Assembly (NCBI RefSeq): GCF_000422845.1
Contig: NZ_AUGV01000008.1
Location: forward strand, 62,001-126,000
Length of the DNA stretch: 64,000 bases
Direction: 5' to 3'
From: Oceanobacter kriegii DSM 6294
GTDB taxonomy: Bacteria; Pseudomonadota; Gammaproteobacteria; Pseudomonadales; Oceanobacteraceae
Position 1 is the first letter of the stretch, and each line of letters opens with the position of its first letter. The position numbers were made by a program, and so were the translations under genes. Of the stretch, positions 36,735 to 45,157 are shown piece after piece. The notes beneath the pieces are model-generated. The model made no database searches. It had not been told where the DNA came from and saw only the letters and a program-made list of their open reading frames with translations.

Positions 36735-37949
36735 ATGGAAGCCTACCTGGTGGATTGGCTGCACCTGCTGATCCGTTTTTTGCACGTACTCACCGCCATC
36801 GCCTGGATCGGTGCGTCGTTTTATTTTGTCTGGCTGGATAACTCGCTGGAAAAACCACCGCAGTGGAAAATCGACAAGGGCATCAAGGGCGACCTGTGGG
36901 CGGTGCACGGCGGTGGCTTTTATGAAGTTGCCAAATACCAGAACACCCCGGAACAACTGCCAAAAACCCTGCACTGGTTCAAGTGGGAAGCCTACTCCAC
37001 CTGGCTGACCGGCATGGCTCTGCTGATTGTGGTGTTTTACGTCGGTGCCCAAAGCTACCTGATCGACAGCACCAAGGCCGACCTCACCAGCTGGCAGGCT
37101 ATTGGTATTGGTGTGGGCTCGCTGCTGGCAGGCTTTGCCGTCTACGAAGGTGCTTGCCGCACACCGCTGATCAAACACAATCTGGCCTTTGGCCTGGTAA
37201 TGCTGGCGCTGGTGACCTTTATGGCCTGGGCATTGAGTCAGGTGCTGGGTGACCGCGCGGCTTACATTCATGTCGGTGCGCTGATCGGCACTTGCATGGC
37301 GGGTAACGTATTCAACACCATCATGCCGTCCCAGCGGGTGATGGTCGAAGCCGCCGCCAAGGGCGAAACCCCCGACCCGTACTATGGCAACAAGGCCAAA
37401 CTGCGCTCCACCCACAACAACTACGCCACCATTCCGGTGCTGTTCATTATGCTCAGCAACCACTTCCCGATGACCTACGGTCACGAATACGGCTGGCTGA
37501 TTCTGGGTGCACTGGCATTGGTCGGTGCCTGGGCCCGTCACTTCTTCAACCTGCGCCATCACGGCAAAGTGAAGCCGATGATCATTGTCTCGGCGCTGGT
37601 GGCCTTCTTTGCGATTGCCTTTATCGCCATGCCATCGAATGTGCTGTCGTCAGGTAAGTCTGCTGACCTGCAAGCGGGTACTCAGGCATCAGCATTGCCA
37701 AGAGTGACCGACGTACAAGCCCTCAACATCGTTGGCCAGCACTGCACCGCGTGCCATAGCGCCACCCCGACCGACGACATCTTCAAAGTGTCGCCAGGCG
37801 GCGTCATGTTCGACAACCTCGACCAGATCAAAGCCATGAAAGACCGAATCCTGGCCCGCGCGGTTCACACCCACGACATGCCGTTTATGAACAAAACCGG
37901 CATGACGGAAGAAGAGCGGGAAGTGTTGGGCAGGTGGCTGGAGCAGTAA
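36735..37949 (+). CDS. puuD: Membrane-bound urate oxidase with cytochrome c domain
   Basis: 404 residues. The N-terminal portion has about 8-9 helices with the PuuD segments LVDWLHLLIRFLHVLTAIAWIGASFYFVWLDN and STHNNYATIPVLFIMLSNHFP. The C-terminal portion (about residues 325-400) is a c-type cytochrome domain with heme site QHCTACHS and a later Met (MPFMNKTGM) as candidate axial ligand. This enzyme type oxidises urate to 5-hydroxyisourate and passes electrons to the respiratory chain. Start at 36735 (MEAYLVDWL); the frame upstream overlaps guaD. It ends the seven-gene operon; composite REPs and parDE follow. Confidence 0.94.
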   Translation: MEAYLVDWLHLLIRFLHVLTAIAWIGASFYFVWLDNSLEKPPQWKIDKGIKGDLWAVHGGGFYEVAKYQNTPEQLPKTLHWFKWEAYSTWLTGMALLIVVFYVGAQSYLIDSTKADLTSWQAIGIGVGSLLAGFAVYEGACRTPLIKHNLAFGLVMLALVTFMAWALSQVLGDRAAYIHVGALIGTCMAGNVFNTIMPSQRVMVEAAAKGETPDPYYGNKAKLRSTHNNYATIPVLFIMLSNHFPMTYGHEYGWLILGALALVGAWARHFFNLRHHGKVKPMIIVSALVAFFAIAFIAMPSNVLSSGKSADLQAGTQASALPRVTDVQALNIVGQHCTACHSATPTDDIFKVSPGGVMFDNLDQIKAMKDRILARAVHTHDMPFMNKTGMTEEEREVLGRWLEQ

Positions 37950-37968
37950 CCTGCTCAAGTTCTCGAAA

Positions 37969-38076
37969 TGTGGGAGGTAGCTTGCTGCCGAGGCGTCGTT
38001 GATGGGCGCAAGCGCACCATCCTATGCTCAGGTAATGTCTGCGGATTGGTGTGGGAGGTAGCTTGCTGCCGATTTC
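37969..38076. repeat. Composite REP repeat, left copy flanking parDE
   Basis: Order: GTGGGAGGTAGCTTGCTGCCG, then GGCGTCGTTGATGGGCGCAA plus a continuing palindrome to CATCCTATG, a GGTAATGT spacer, and a second GTGGGAGGTAGCTTGCTGCCG unit. The last 80 bp (about 37992-38072) recur with few changes at 38760-38837 on the other side of the toxin-antitoxin genes. Confidence 0.85.
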
Positions 38077-38077
38077 C

Positions 38078-38374
38078 TTAATCCAGCCAGTGGCCCACAT
38101 CCATTCGCTTGTGCAATATACGTACAATCAGGATTTCGTTGGGTAAGGTGTTTTTATAGAAAATCACATGGCTGTCGTGACGCATTTTTCGGTAGCCAGG
38201 TTTTATTTCGTCACAGCGGATACCCGAATCCGGGTGGCTAGCCAATTGCTGAAAAGCACGGTCTAACTGCTGCAAATAACGGTTCCGCTGCGTTTTTCCC
38301 CAATGCTTTTCGGTGTGTCTGGCAATGCCAATCAGATCTTGCCTGGCGCTGTTCGTTAGCTTGAACGTCGACAT
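38078..38374 (-). CDS. parE: ParE/RelE-superfamily toxin
   Basis: 98 residues with the ParE-type plan: FKLTNSARQDLIGIARHTEKHWG, an RNRYLQQLDRAFQQLASHPDSG helix, and a C-terminal YRKMRHDSHVIFYKNTLPNEILIVRILHKRMD strand set. ParE toxins act on DNA gyrase; RelE members cut mRNA, and sequence alone does not settle which. It follows the antitoxin by 38 bp on the same strand. The pair lies between two composite REP copies, inside the purine island. Confidence 0.92.
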   Translation of the reverse strand: MSTFKLTNSARQDLIGIARHTEKHWGKTQRNRYLQQLDRAFQQLASHPDSGIRCDEIKPGYRKMRHDSHVIFYKNTLPNEILIVRILHKRMDVGHWLD

Positions 38375-38412
38375 TCCTTTGCCTCTCCATTTCCAGCAGC
38401 TGCTTTTAATGA

Positions 38413-38649
38413 TCAGGAGCTGCTATCCAACTCCTTGATCACCGATTCAAGGCTGTATTCAGCAATGCCGCTGGCTTCACCTTCATCGAGTGCTTTGCGT
38501 AAGGTATCCAGCTTGGTCTGTTCGCTTTCCAACAAGCGCAGTGCCGAGCGAATTACCTCGCTGGCGGAACCGTAGCGGCCGCTTTCAACCTGCTTGGCAA
38601 TAAAGCCTTCAAAGTGTTCACCCAGGCTAATGCTGGTGTTTTTGGCCAT
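38413..38649 (-). CDS. parD: ParD-like antitoxin (ribbon-helix-helix)
   Basis: 78 residues starting MAKNTSISLGEHFEGFIAKQVESGRYGSASEVIRSALRLLESEQTKL. This is the classical ParD N-terminal ribbon-helix-helix for operator binding, with an acidic C-terminal toxin-binding tail (EGEASGIAEYSLESVIKELD). The start at 38649 fits the ParD family; the open frame runs 20 codons further but covers the promoter. It probably represses its own operon. Frame upstream has TATGTAGATTATGG at about 38670-38685, which may be operator/promoter DNA. Confidence 0.92.
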   Translation of the reverse strand: MAKNTSISLGEHFEGFIAKQVESGRYGSASEVIRSALRLLESEQTKLDTLRKALDEGEASGIAEYSLESVIKELDSSS

Positions 38650-38759
38650 AAGGCTGACTCCAATACCAAAATCTATGTAGATTATGGTATCAGGTGGGCT
38701 GTATAACAAGTAGACAGCAGTGGTGCCGTTACTTGTCAGAATCAGGCTGATTCGGTTTT

Positions 38760-38901
38760 GGCGTCGTTGATGGGCGCAAGCGCACCATCCTATGTTCGGG
38801 TAATGTTTGCAGTAGTGTAGGAGGCAGCTTGCTGCCGGGGTTTTCTCTAACCAAACCTTGTAGGTCGGATAAGGCCGCGAAGCGGGCCGCCATCCGACAC
38901 C
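38760..38901. repeat. Composite REP repeat, right copy flanking parDE, plus a further REP
   Basis: GGCGTCGTTGATGGGCGCAA and the rest of the same palindrome (38760-38793), a GGGTAATGTTTGC spacer, then GTAGGAGGCAGCTTGCTGCCG (38817-38837). It matches the left copy in the same orientation. An enterobacterial-style REP (GTAGGTCGGATAAGG ... CCATCCGAC) follows at 38859-38897. Confidence 0.85.
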
Positions 38902-38925
38902 AGCGTAATGAGCGTGATAACGGCC

Positions 38926-39579
38926 TTACCTAACCCCACATCCCTTCAGGATGATGTGCGTCAGCGAGCGGGCGGCTGCGCTGTAGTCTTCCTCGACCAG
39001 CTCTTCCTTGTTCAGCGCTGAAACAATCTGGAATTTGAAGTCGGCGTAGTGCTGGGTCGATGACCACAGCAGGAAGATCAGGTGTTCGGCGGTGATTTCC
39101 TTGTCCATCTTGCCGCGTTCCTGCCATTCCTTGAAGACGGCCACTCGGCCGTTGAACCATTCCACGTAGCCTTCGTTGAAATAGCCTTCCAGGTTCGGGC
39201 CGCCGCTGATGATTTCGCTGGCGAAAATGCGCGAGGCGACCGGGTGCTTCCAGGAGAATTCGATTTTCTGTTGCAGGTATTCCGCCAGTACCTCGGCGGG
39301 ATCGTCATCGGCGGTCATGCGGGTCAGCGAGCCGTCCCACAGGTCAATGATGTCGCTTAATACGGCCAGGTACAGGCCTAGCTTGTTCTTGAAGTAGTAG
39401 TGAATATTGGCCTTGGGCAGGTCGGCCCGCTTGGCAATTTCACGCATGCTGGCGCCCTTGAAACCAAAAGCCGCGAATTCCTGTTCTGCTGCCGCGATGA
39501 TCACCTTTTCGTTACGCTGACGGATATCGCCGGCGGGCTTTTCACTGCGGTGGGAGGCAACGTTTAACGTCATGGGCAT
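38926..39579 (-). CDS. rutR: RutR-like TetR family regulator
   Basis: 217 residues. TetR helix-turn-helix at about residues 25-72 (IIAAAEQEFAAFGFKGASMREIAKRADLPKANIHYYFKNKLGLYLAVLSDII). The C-terminal domain carries HLIFLLWSSTQHYADF, nearly identical to HLIFMIWASTQHYADF of E. coli RutR, and the SRIFASEIISGGP region lines up with SRLFCMEMLAGAP. E. coli RutR is a uracil-responsive repressor binding TTGACCANNTGGTCAA; that sequence occurs repeatedly in this window in front of purine genes. I therefore infer this gene is the regulator of the purine island. Symbol given by homology; the ligand may be a purine-pathway compound rather than uracil. No operator was seen at its own promoter. Confidence 0.85.
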   Translation of the reverse strand: MPMTLNVASHRSEKPAGDIRQRNEKVIIAAAEQEFAAFGFKGASMREIAKRADLPKANIHYYFKNKLGLYLAVLSDIIDLWDGSLTRMTADDDPAEVLAEYLQQKIEFSWKHPVASRIFASEIISGGPNLEGYFNEGYVEWFNGRVAVFKEWQERGKMDKEITAEHLIFLLWSSTQHYADFKFQIVSALNKEELVEEDYSAAARSLTHIILKGCGVR

Positions 39580-39784
39580 CTCTGATCATTCCTGTGAGGG
39601 GGCATTATAACGGCACATTCGCACCTTGGGAGGCCAAAAGCGTTGCTGAGCAAAAGGAAACACTGCGAATGTTTTGGAAATAATTGCTTCGCTGTTGGCA
39701 AAAGCGGTCTGGAAGGCAAAGGACAAGGTGGTGGCAAAACGAAAGACAAGAAGGCAATAAAGCCGCCGAGAAAAAGCCACCAGC

Positions 39785-39814
39785 AAAAAAGCCGCCGGGA
39801 GTCATCCGGGCGGC
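39785..39814 (-). terminator. Rho-independent terminator of the xanP-type gene
   Basis: On the - strand GCCGCCCGG-atgact-CCCGGCGGC forms a stem with one mismatch and is followed by TTTTTT. It lies about 55 bp past the permease stop. Confidence 0.82.
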
Positions 39815-39867
39815 AAGTGATGAAGGTGGTGCAGAAACTACAGAGCGCAAGGCCGGGCTATCCCTGC

Positions 39868-41262
39868 TCAAGCGGTAATGGAGTTACGGGTTTCTTCATG
39901 CGCAGTGGGCTCTGCGGGAGTGGCCAGTGGCTTTTCTTCAGGCAGTAGCACGCTCAGAAGAATGGCCGACAGACCTCCGGTGGTGATGGCGGAACCAAAG
40001 ATGCTTTGCACCAGTTTGGGCATTTGCGACAGCATGTCCGGCACCATCATGGCACCCAGCCCCATACCGAAAGACACCGCCATAATCAGCATTTTGCGAC
40101 GATCCAGTTGCTCGGTTGCCAGAATCTTGATGCCCGCCGCCGCAACCGTGCCGAACATCACCAGTGTGGCTCCGCCCAGTACCGGCTTGGGAATGTTTTG
40201 CAGCACACCACCAATGATCGGGAACATGCCCAACACAAACAAAATCGCAGCGATGTAATAACCCACATGGCGGCTTGCAACGCCTGTTAGTTGAATAACG
40301 CCGTTGTTCTGACTGAAGGTGGTGTTTGGCATGCTGTTGAAAAATGCCGCCAGCAGTGAGTTCAGACCATCGGCCAGCACGCCGCCTTTGACCCGTTGCA
40401 GGTAGCCTTCGCCCTTAATGGGCTGACGGGAAACAATGCAGTTGGCGGTAATGTCGCCGGTGGATTCAATGGCGGTGATCAGGTAAATCAGCGCAATTGG
40501 CAGGAAGGCTGCCCAGTCGAACGAGAAACCGTACTTGAACGGTACTGGAATACTAACGACTGGTAGAGTCGCCAGATTGGCGAAGCTGATTTTGCCCATA
40601 AAGGCGGCAACCACAAAGCCAATCAACAGGCCCAAAACGATCGATGACAGACGAATCCAGCTATTGGACGAGCGGTTCATCACAATGATGCTGACCAGCA
40701 CCAGTCCTCCCAAGGCCAGATTACCCGGTGCACCGAAGTCTGGTGCCTTGAAGCCACCCGCCAGGTCGGTCATGCCGACCTTGATCAGACTGACACCAAT
40801 GATGGTAATCACAATTCCAGTCACCAGTGGGGTGATGACGGCTTTCAGCTTGTGCAGGAACTGGCTGAGGAAAATCTCAACGAACGCCCCCAGAAAACAG
40901 ACGCCGAAAATCAGCGACAGAATTTCTTCCGGCCCGCCACCCTGGCCCTTGGCGATAAAGCCTGCGGCCAGTACTGAACTCAGGAACGCAAAGCTGGTGC
41001 CCTGCACACAGATCATGCCGGTGCCAATGCCCAGTGGACGGCGGGCTTGCAGAAAGGTCGCCACGCCAGACACCATCAGCGCCATGCTGATCAGGTAAGG
41101 AATATGTTCACCCAGACCCAGCACGCCACCGACGATCAGGGTTGGGGTAATGATGCCAACAAAACTGGCGAGTACGTGCTGGATGGCGGCGAAAGTGGAT
41201 TCCATCGCGCCGGGTTTGGCGTCGAGCGGGTATAGCAGCTCGGAGGGTTGTTGTTCTGCCAT
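39868..41262 (-). CDS. xanP: Xanthine/purine permease, NCS2 family
   Basis: 464 residues, about 14 helices. NCS2 (nucleobase-ascorbate) family markers: IQHVLASFVGIITPTLIVGG, QGTSFAFLSSVLAAGF, ALIYLITAIESTGDITANCIVSRQPI (with the substrate-binding Glu) and SMPNTTFSQNNGVIQLTGVASRHVG. The layout matches E. coli XanP/XanQ-type proton symporters for xanthine. AGGGAGAG precedes the ATG. Two RutR-type operators upstream and the purine neighbourhood support xanthine or another oxidised purine as the substrate. Confidence 0.92.
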   Translation of the reverse strand: MAEQQPSELLYPLDAKPGAMESTFAAIQHVLASFVGIITPTLIVGGVLGLGEHIPYLISMALMVSGVATFLQARRPLGIGTGMICVQGTSFAFLSSVLAAGFIAKGQGGGPEEILSLIFGVCFLGAFVEIFLSQFLHKLKAVITPLVTGIVITIIGVSLIKVGMTDLAGGFKAPDFGAPGNLALGGLVLVSIIVMNRSSNSWIRLSSIVLGLLIGFVVAAFMGKISFANLATLPVVSIPVPFKYGFSFDWAAFLPIALIYLITAIESTGDITANCIVSRQPIKGEGYLQRVKGGVLADGLNSLLAAFFNSMPNTTFSQNNGVIQLTGVASRHVGYYIAAILFVLGMFPIIGGVLQNIPKPVLGGATLVMFGTVAAAGIKILATEQLDRRKMLIMAVSFGMGLGAMMVPDMLSQMPKLVQSIFGSAITTGGLSAILLSVLLPEEKPLATPAEPTAHEETRNSITA

Positions 41263-41367
41263 GGGACTCTCCCTGAAGTCAGGCCCTGTGTCAGGTTCGG
41301 GACAGCATCCGTGCGCCTGAGGGGTTGGGTCGCTTGTTAAGTAATCGTAGTTAATGGGGTAGAACGG

Positions 41368-41383
41368 TTGACCAAATGGTCAG
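41368..41383. promoter_or_regulatory. RutR-type operator, xanP proximal site
   Basis: TTGACCAAATGGTCAG matches the RutR consensus at 13 of 14 positions. 105 bp upstream of the permease start. Confidence 0.75.
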
Positions 41384-41406
41384 ATGGCAGAATAAAGAGC
41401 AAAAAG

Positions 41407-41422
41407 TTGGCCAAGTGGTCAG
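41407..41422. promoter_or_regulatory. RutR-type operator, xanP distal site
   Basis: TTGGCCAAGTGGTCAG matches at 12 of 14 positions and is preceded by AGCAAAAAG. Starts exactly 39 bp from the proximal site, the same as the tsx pair. Confidence 0.72.
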
Positions 41423-41635
41423 GGTGTGGGTCAAGAAACTGTCGGGATTGTTGGGCGCTGCCTGTTAGTTAATAAAAACCCTATAAAAATCATTGGTTTA
41501 TATTTCCACAGGGTAAGCGTCATGTTCGACACCCGAAAGAAAGTGGGCTCAATACACGGCGAAGCGATAAAGGCGATGCCCTTGGTGCTGCGCTTATACG
41601 CACAGATACGCACAGAAAAGCAGCCGATGGGTTAA

Positions 41636-42694
<1,059 letters not shown>

Positions 42695-42756
42695 CCTGTG
42701 TTTTTTGATGGGCGGCGAGCGCCCATCCTATGGCCTTGTGCCCATCTAAGCCTGGG

Positions 42757-42778
42757 AGCGCGGGCCGCTGGCCCGCAA
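42757..42778. repeat. 22-bp palindromic repeat, left of the Fic gene
   Basis: AGCGCGGGCCGCTGGCCCGC followed by AA. It contains the palindrome GCGGGCC-gct-GGCCCGC and is identical to 43751-43772. A GATGGGCGGCGAGCGCCCATCC palindrome stands just before it (42709-42728). Confidence 0.88.
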
Positions 42779-42809
42779 CGCATGCCGTATTTCATCAGGA
42801 GTGACTGAT

Positions 42810-43418
42810 ATGGCCAAGTACGAAATCAGCACGGACGAAGGCTCTGCACAGCCTGATGGTGAAGACGGCGTTCTGAAAAACAGCCTGGGACTTACGCTCA
42901 AGGAAGATATTGATATTGCAGAAACAGAGTTGCTGGAAGCTCTGTATTTTGGAGTGCTCAACGATGTTCCTGATGAATTAACCTTCAGCGATATTTGCAC
43001 ATGGCATCGCCGATGGCTTGGCAACCTTTACGAGTGGGCGGGCAAGCTTCGTTCAGTAAACATGTCCAAAGGAGACTTTCACTTTGCTGCGGCTGGCCAA
43101 CTGCAGCGTCTTTGTGAGGGCTTTGAATCAGAGTATCTGCAAAACTTTGGTTCTCTTTTTCAAATGGACGATGACAGTCTGGTTGGATACCTGGCTCGAT
43201 CTCATGTCGAGTTTATTCTTATTCATCCATTTCGAGAGGGAAACGGTCGTTTATCGCGTTTGCTTCTGAATGTGCAGCTGGTTCAGGCTGGGTTGGAGCC
43301 AATGGACTTTCAGCTATGGGATGACCATAAGGATTTCTATTTCAGGTCAATTCAGGCCGGGGTAACTGGCGATTACCAGCATATAGAGCGTTTGATTCGG
43401 GATAGCCTGCCAGATTAG
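42810..43418 (+). CDS. Fic family protein (probable AMP-transferase)
   Basis: 202 residues. The Fic active site HPFREGNGRLSR is intact (His and GNGR), so transfer of AMP or a similar group from a nucleotide to a protein is expected. Preceding family features: WHRRWLGNLYEWAGKLRSVNMSKG and the flap before the active site. I see no inhibitory (S/T)xxxE(G/N) motif within the protein itself, so an external antitoxin could be needed. ATG at 42810 is preferred (CAGGAG 8 bp upstream) over GTG at 42801. A small gene follows on the opposite strand, and identical palindromes bracket the pair. Confidence 0.88.
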   Translation: MAKYEISTDEGSAQPDGEDGVLKNSLGLTLKEDIDIAETELLEALYFGVLNDVPDELTFSDICTWHRRWLGNLYEWAGKLRSVNMSKGDFHFAAAGQLQRLCEGFESEYLQNFGSLFQMDDDSLVGYLARSHVEFILIHPFREGNGRLSRLLLNVQLVQAGLEPMDFQLWDDHKDFYFRSIQAGVTGDYQHIERLIRDSLPD

Positions 43419-43424
43419 TCAGGC

Positions 43425-43589
43425 TTAGCTGGCAAGAGTCAGATCGGGAAAACGGCGCTTGCCGGATTTCAGCCGACTTTCAATTTTGAAACTGCTTTCG
43501 CCAGTTTCAATGGCCGTAGAGCTGGCGACAGAACGACGCACAGCATCTTTGTTTACTGGCTGGCGGCTGTCTTTGGATCGTCTTTGCAT
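43425..43589 (-). CDS. 54-residue basic protein beside the Fic gene, candidate antitoxin
   Basis: Starts MQRRSKDSRQPVNKDAVRRS with CAGGAG 7 bp upstream, a very good initiation site; the frame continues upstream but is not needed. It ends 6 bp from the Fic stop, convergent. It contains SSTAIETGES, which resembles the SSxIEG helix of Fic inhibitory segments (Ser-xxx-Glu kept, following Gly replaced by Thr). The remainder is basic and polar. No family recognised. The antitoxin idea is inference from position and this one motif. Confidence 0.62.
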   Translation of the reverse strand: MQRRSKDSRQPVNKDAVRRSVASSTAIETGESSFKIESRLKSGKRRFPDLTLAS

Positions 43590-43750
43590 AATTACTCTCC
43601 TGATTTGTTCATTGTAGCCTAGCTGGAAGTTGGATGACATGGCTTGTTGGGCCCGTTCCGACAACGCAGGTAAGATGCTTTTTGAGCGTGGTGCTCCTGG
43701 GGTTGGTGTAATCGTCATGTGGGGATAATTTCCATCGAAACCAGACCGGA

Positions 43751-43772
43751 AGCGCGGGCCGCTGGCCCGCAA
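43751..43772. repeat. 22-bp palindromic repeat, right of the Fic pair
   Basis: Identical in sequence and orientation to 42757-42778, so the Fic gene and its small partner lie exactly between two copies. It ends 16 bp before the next gene. Confidence 0.88.
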
Positions 43773-43788
43773 AGAAAAGGATTCAACG

Positions 43789-44331
43789 ATGAGTAATACC
43801 GAAAAACCGGTTGAGCCAACTCAGCCACAGCCTTCGCAACCAACAGCAGAAGAGTTGGCGCAAATCCGCGACGATTTTCACGCCTTTATCGGCGGCTTTA
43901 ACAGCCTGACGATGGCAACGGTGAACGCCAACGGCGAGCCGGAATCCAGCTACGCGCCCTTTATCCAGCAGGACGGCTGCTTCTACGTGTTCCTGTCCGA
44001 GCTGGCCAGCCATACCCAAAATCTGAAGGCTAACCCGAACGTCAGTTTGTTCTGGATCGAACCGGAAGATCAGGCCCGTAATATCTTCGCCCGCACCCGC
44101 GCCACGGTATTTGCCAACGCCGATGTCATTGACCGCGCGTCAGACGATGGCCAGGTCATTCTGGATGCTATGGAAGAACAACTCGGCAACACCATGCAGG
44201 TGTTGCGCGGATTGGGGGATTTTCATTTGTTCGAACTGACGCCACAACACGGTGCTTATGTGACTGGCTTTGCCAAGGCATTCAGGTTGGAAGGGGAAGG
44301 GTTGCAGCAAGTGGTGCATCAGCAAAAATAG
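43789..44331 (+). CDS. HugZ-like pyridoxamine-5'-phosphate-oxidase-fold heme protein
   Basis: 180 residues in a split-barrel FMN/heme fold. HugZ-type markers: FNSLTMATVNANGEPESSYAPFI, FYVFLSELASHTQNLKANPNVSLFWIE, DQARNIFARTRATV and GDFHLFELTPQHGAYVTGFAKAF. Family members bind or degrade heme. The N-terminal 25 residues are a Pro/Gln-rich extension. No heme uptake gene is adjacent. The FMN-binding residues of classical PNPOx are not obviously present. Confidence 0.85.
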   Translation: MSNTEKPVEPTQPQPSQPTAEELAQIRDDFHAFIGGFNSLTMATVNANGEPESSYAPFIQQDGCFYVFLSELASHTQNLKANPNVSLFWIEPEDQARNIFARTRATVFANADVIDRASDDGQVILDAMEEQLGNTMQVLRGLGDFHLFELTPQHGAYVTGFAKAFRLEGEGLQQVVHQQK

Positions 44332-44357
44332 TTAATGTGAAACATTGGGGGTGAGGA

Positions 44358-45059
44358 GTGCATAATTATGAATTTATATTTGATTGGTTGAATAATAATC
44401 AGGGTGTCCTGTCGGTAATAATTTTTATTGTTACTATTTTGATCGGTTGGGTAAGCGGAATAATTGGCGCTTTGAGGAAGAAACCAAAATTTAAAATATC
44501 AACTATTTTGGGGCCTACGATGGTGGTTACATCTACGGTTCCTGGCTTTCATAATGGGCTACCAAAACATAAAACAGCCATATCTCTTTACCTTGGTATA
44601 TCTAATGTCGGTAGTGCTCCAAGTCAGTTAAAATATGCTCATGTCGGATACCACTGGAGTACCGTTCGGTTCTCTTGGAACTGGCTGAAGTACTCCGTCG
44701 GATGGTTTTGGTTAAAGAATCAAACAGCAGTGCTTGAGGATTTTCAGTGCCAGATTGGTGAAGGCAAAGTAAAATTTTTTCCTTTTCTTTTCCAAAAGAG
44801 CCCAGTTACTGGTTTAGGAGGAAACACATACTTATTAGAAGGACAATCTATTAATGGGCTTGTATATTTTGAACAAGCTGAAAGCTACGGTGCGTGTTTT
44901 CCGAAAGTTAAAGATGGAAAGACTAAGCTAAAAATTGTTCTACTAGATGCCGAGGATAGAAAGCATGCTAAGTCTGTCTGGGTTGATGTCACGTCTATAG
45001 AGCAAGCTAAACAGTATAATCCTGCGTTTGGTGATACGTTGTCTCAATTGGGATCGTAG
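44358..45059 (+). CDS. Hypothetical membrane-anchored protein, AT-rich
   Basis: 233 residues. The GTG start has GGGGGTGAGG right before it; no in-frame ATG alternative exists nearby. One N-terminal helix (VLSVIIFIVTILIGWVSGIIGAL) anchors a mainly beta soluble domain with SLYLGISNVGSAPSQLKYAHVGYHW. No known family recognised. The AT content is much higher than in flanking genes and codon use differs, so it was probably acquired by transfer. It lies in the non-purine insert between xanP and alc. Confidence 0.72.
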   Translation: MHNYEFIFDWLNNNQGVLSVIIFIVTILIGWVSGIIGALRKKPKFKISTILGPTMVVTSTVPGFHNGLPKHKTAISLYLGISNVGSAPSQLKYAHVGYHWSTVRFSWNWLKYSVGWFWLKNQTAVLEDFQCQIGEGKVKFFPFLFQKSPVTGLGGNTYLLEGQSINGLVYFEQAESYGACFPKVKDGKTKLKIVLLDAEDRKHAKSVWVDVTSIEQAKQYNPAFGDTLSQLGS

Positions 45060-45061
45060 GA

Positions 45062-45113
45062 TGTATTAGCGGAACGCGTAATACATCACACCCAATCGGC
45101 AGCAAGCTACCTC
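45062..45113. repeat. Two REP-like palindromes
   Basis: GATGTATTAGCG-gaa-CGCGTAATACATC forms a hairpin with one bulge near 45060-45087. A reverse-oriented GGCAGCAAGCTACCTCCTAC unit (related to the parDE-flanking REP) follows at 45098-45117. Confidence 0.72.
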
Positions 45114-45157
45114 CTACAAAGAAGCGGCAGCTTGCTTTCAATGAACGATTTTCTCTA

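Noticed and set aside
39684-39878. Lys/Pro-rich small frame (EKKPPAKKPPG...) on the + strand
   Set aside because: It overlaps the terminator of xanP in reverse and lacks a binding site; repeated AAAGCC motifs explain the composition.
41263-41430. Possible purine riboswitch before xanP
   Set aside because: No purine-aptamer loop sequences; the region is explained by two operators.
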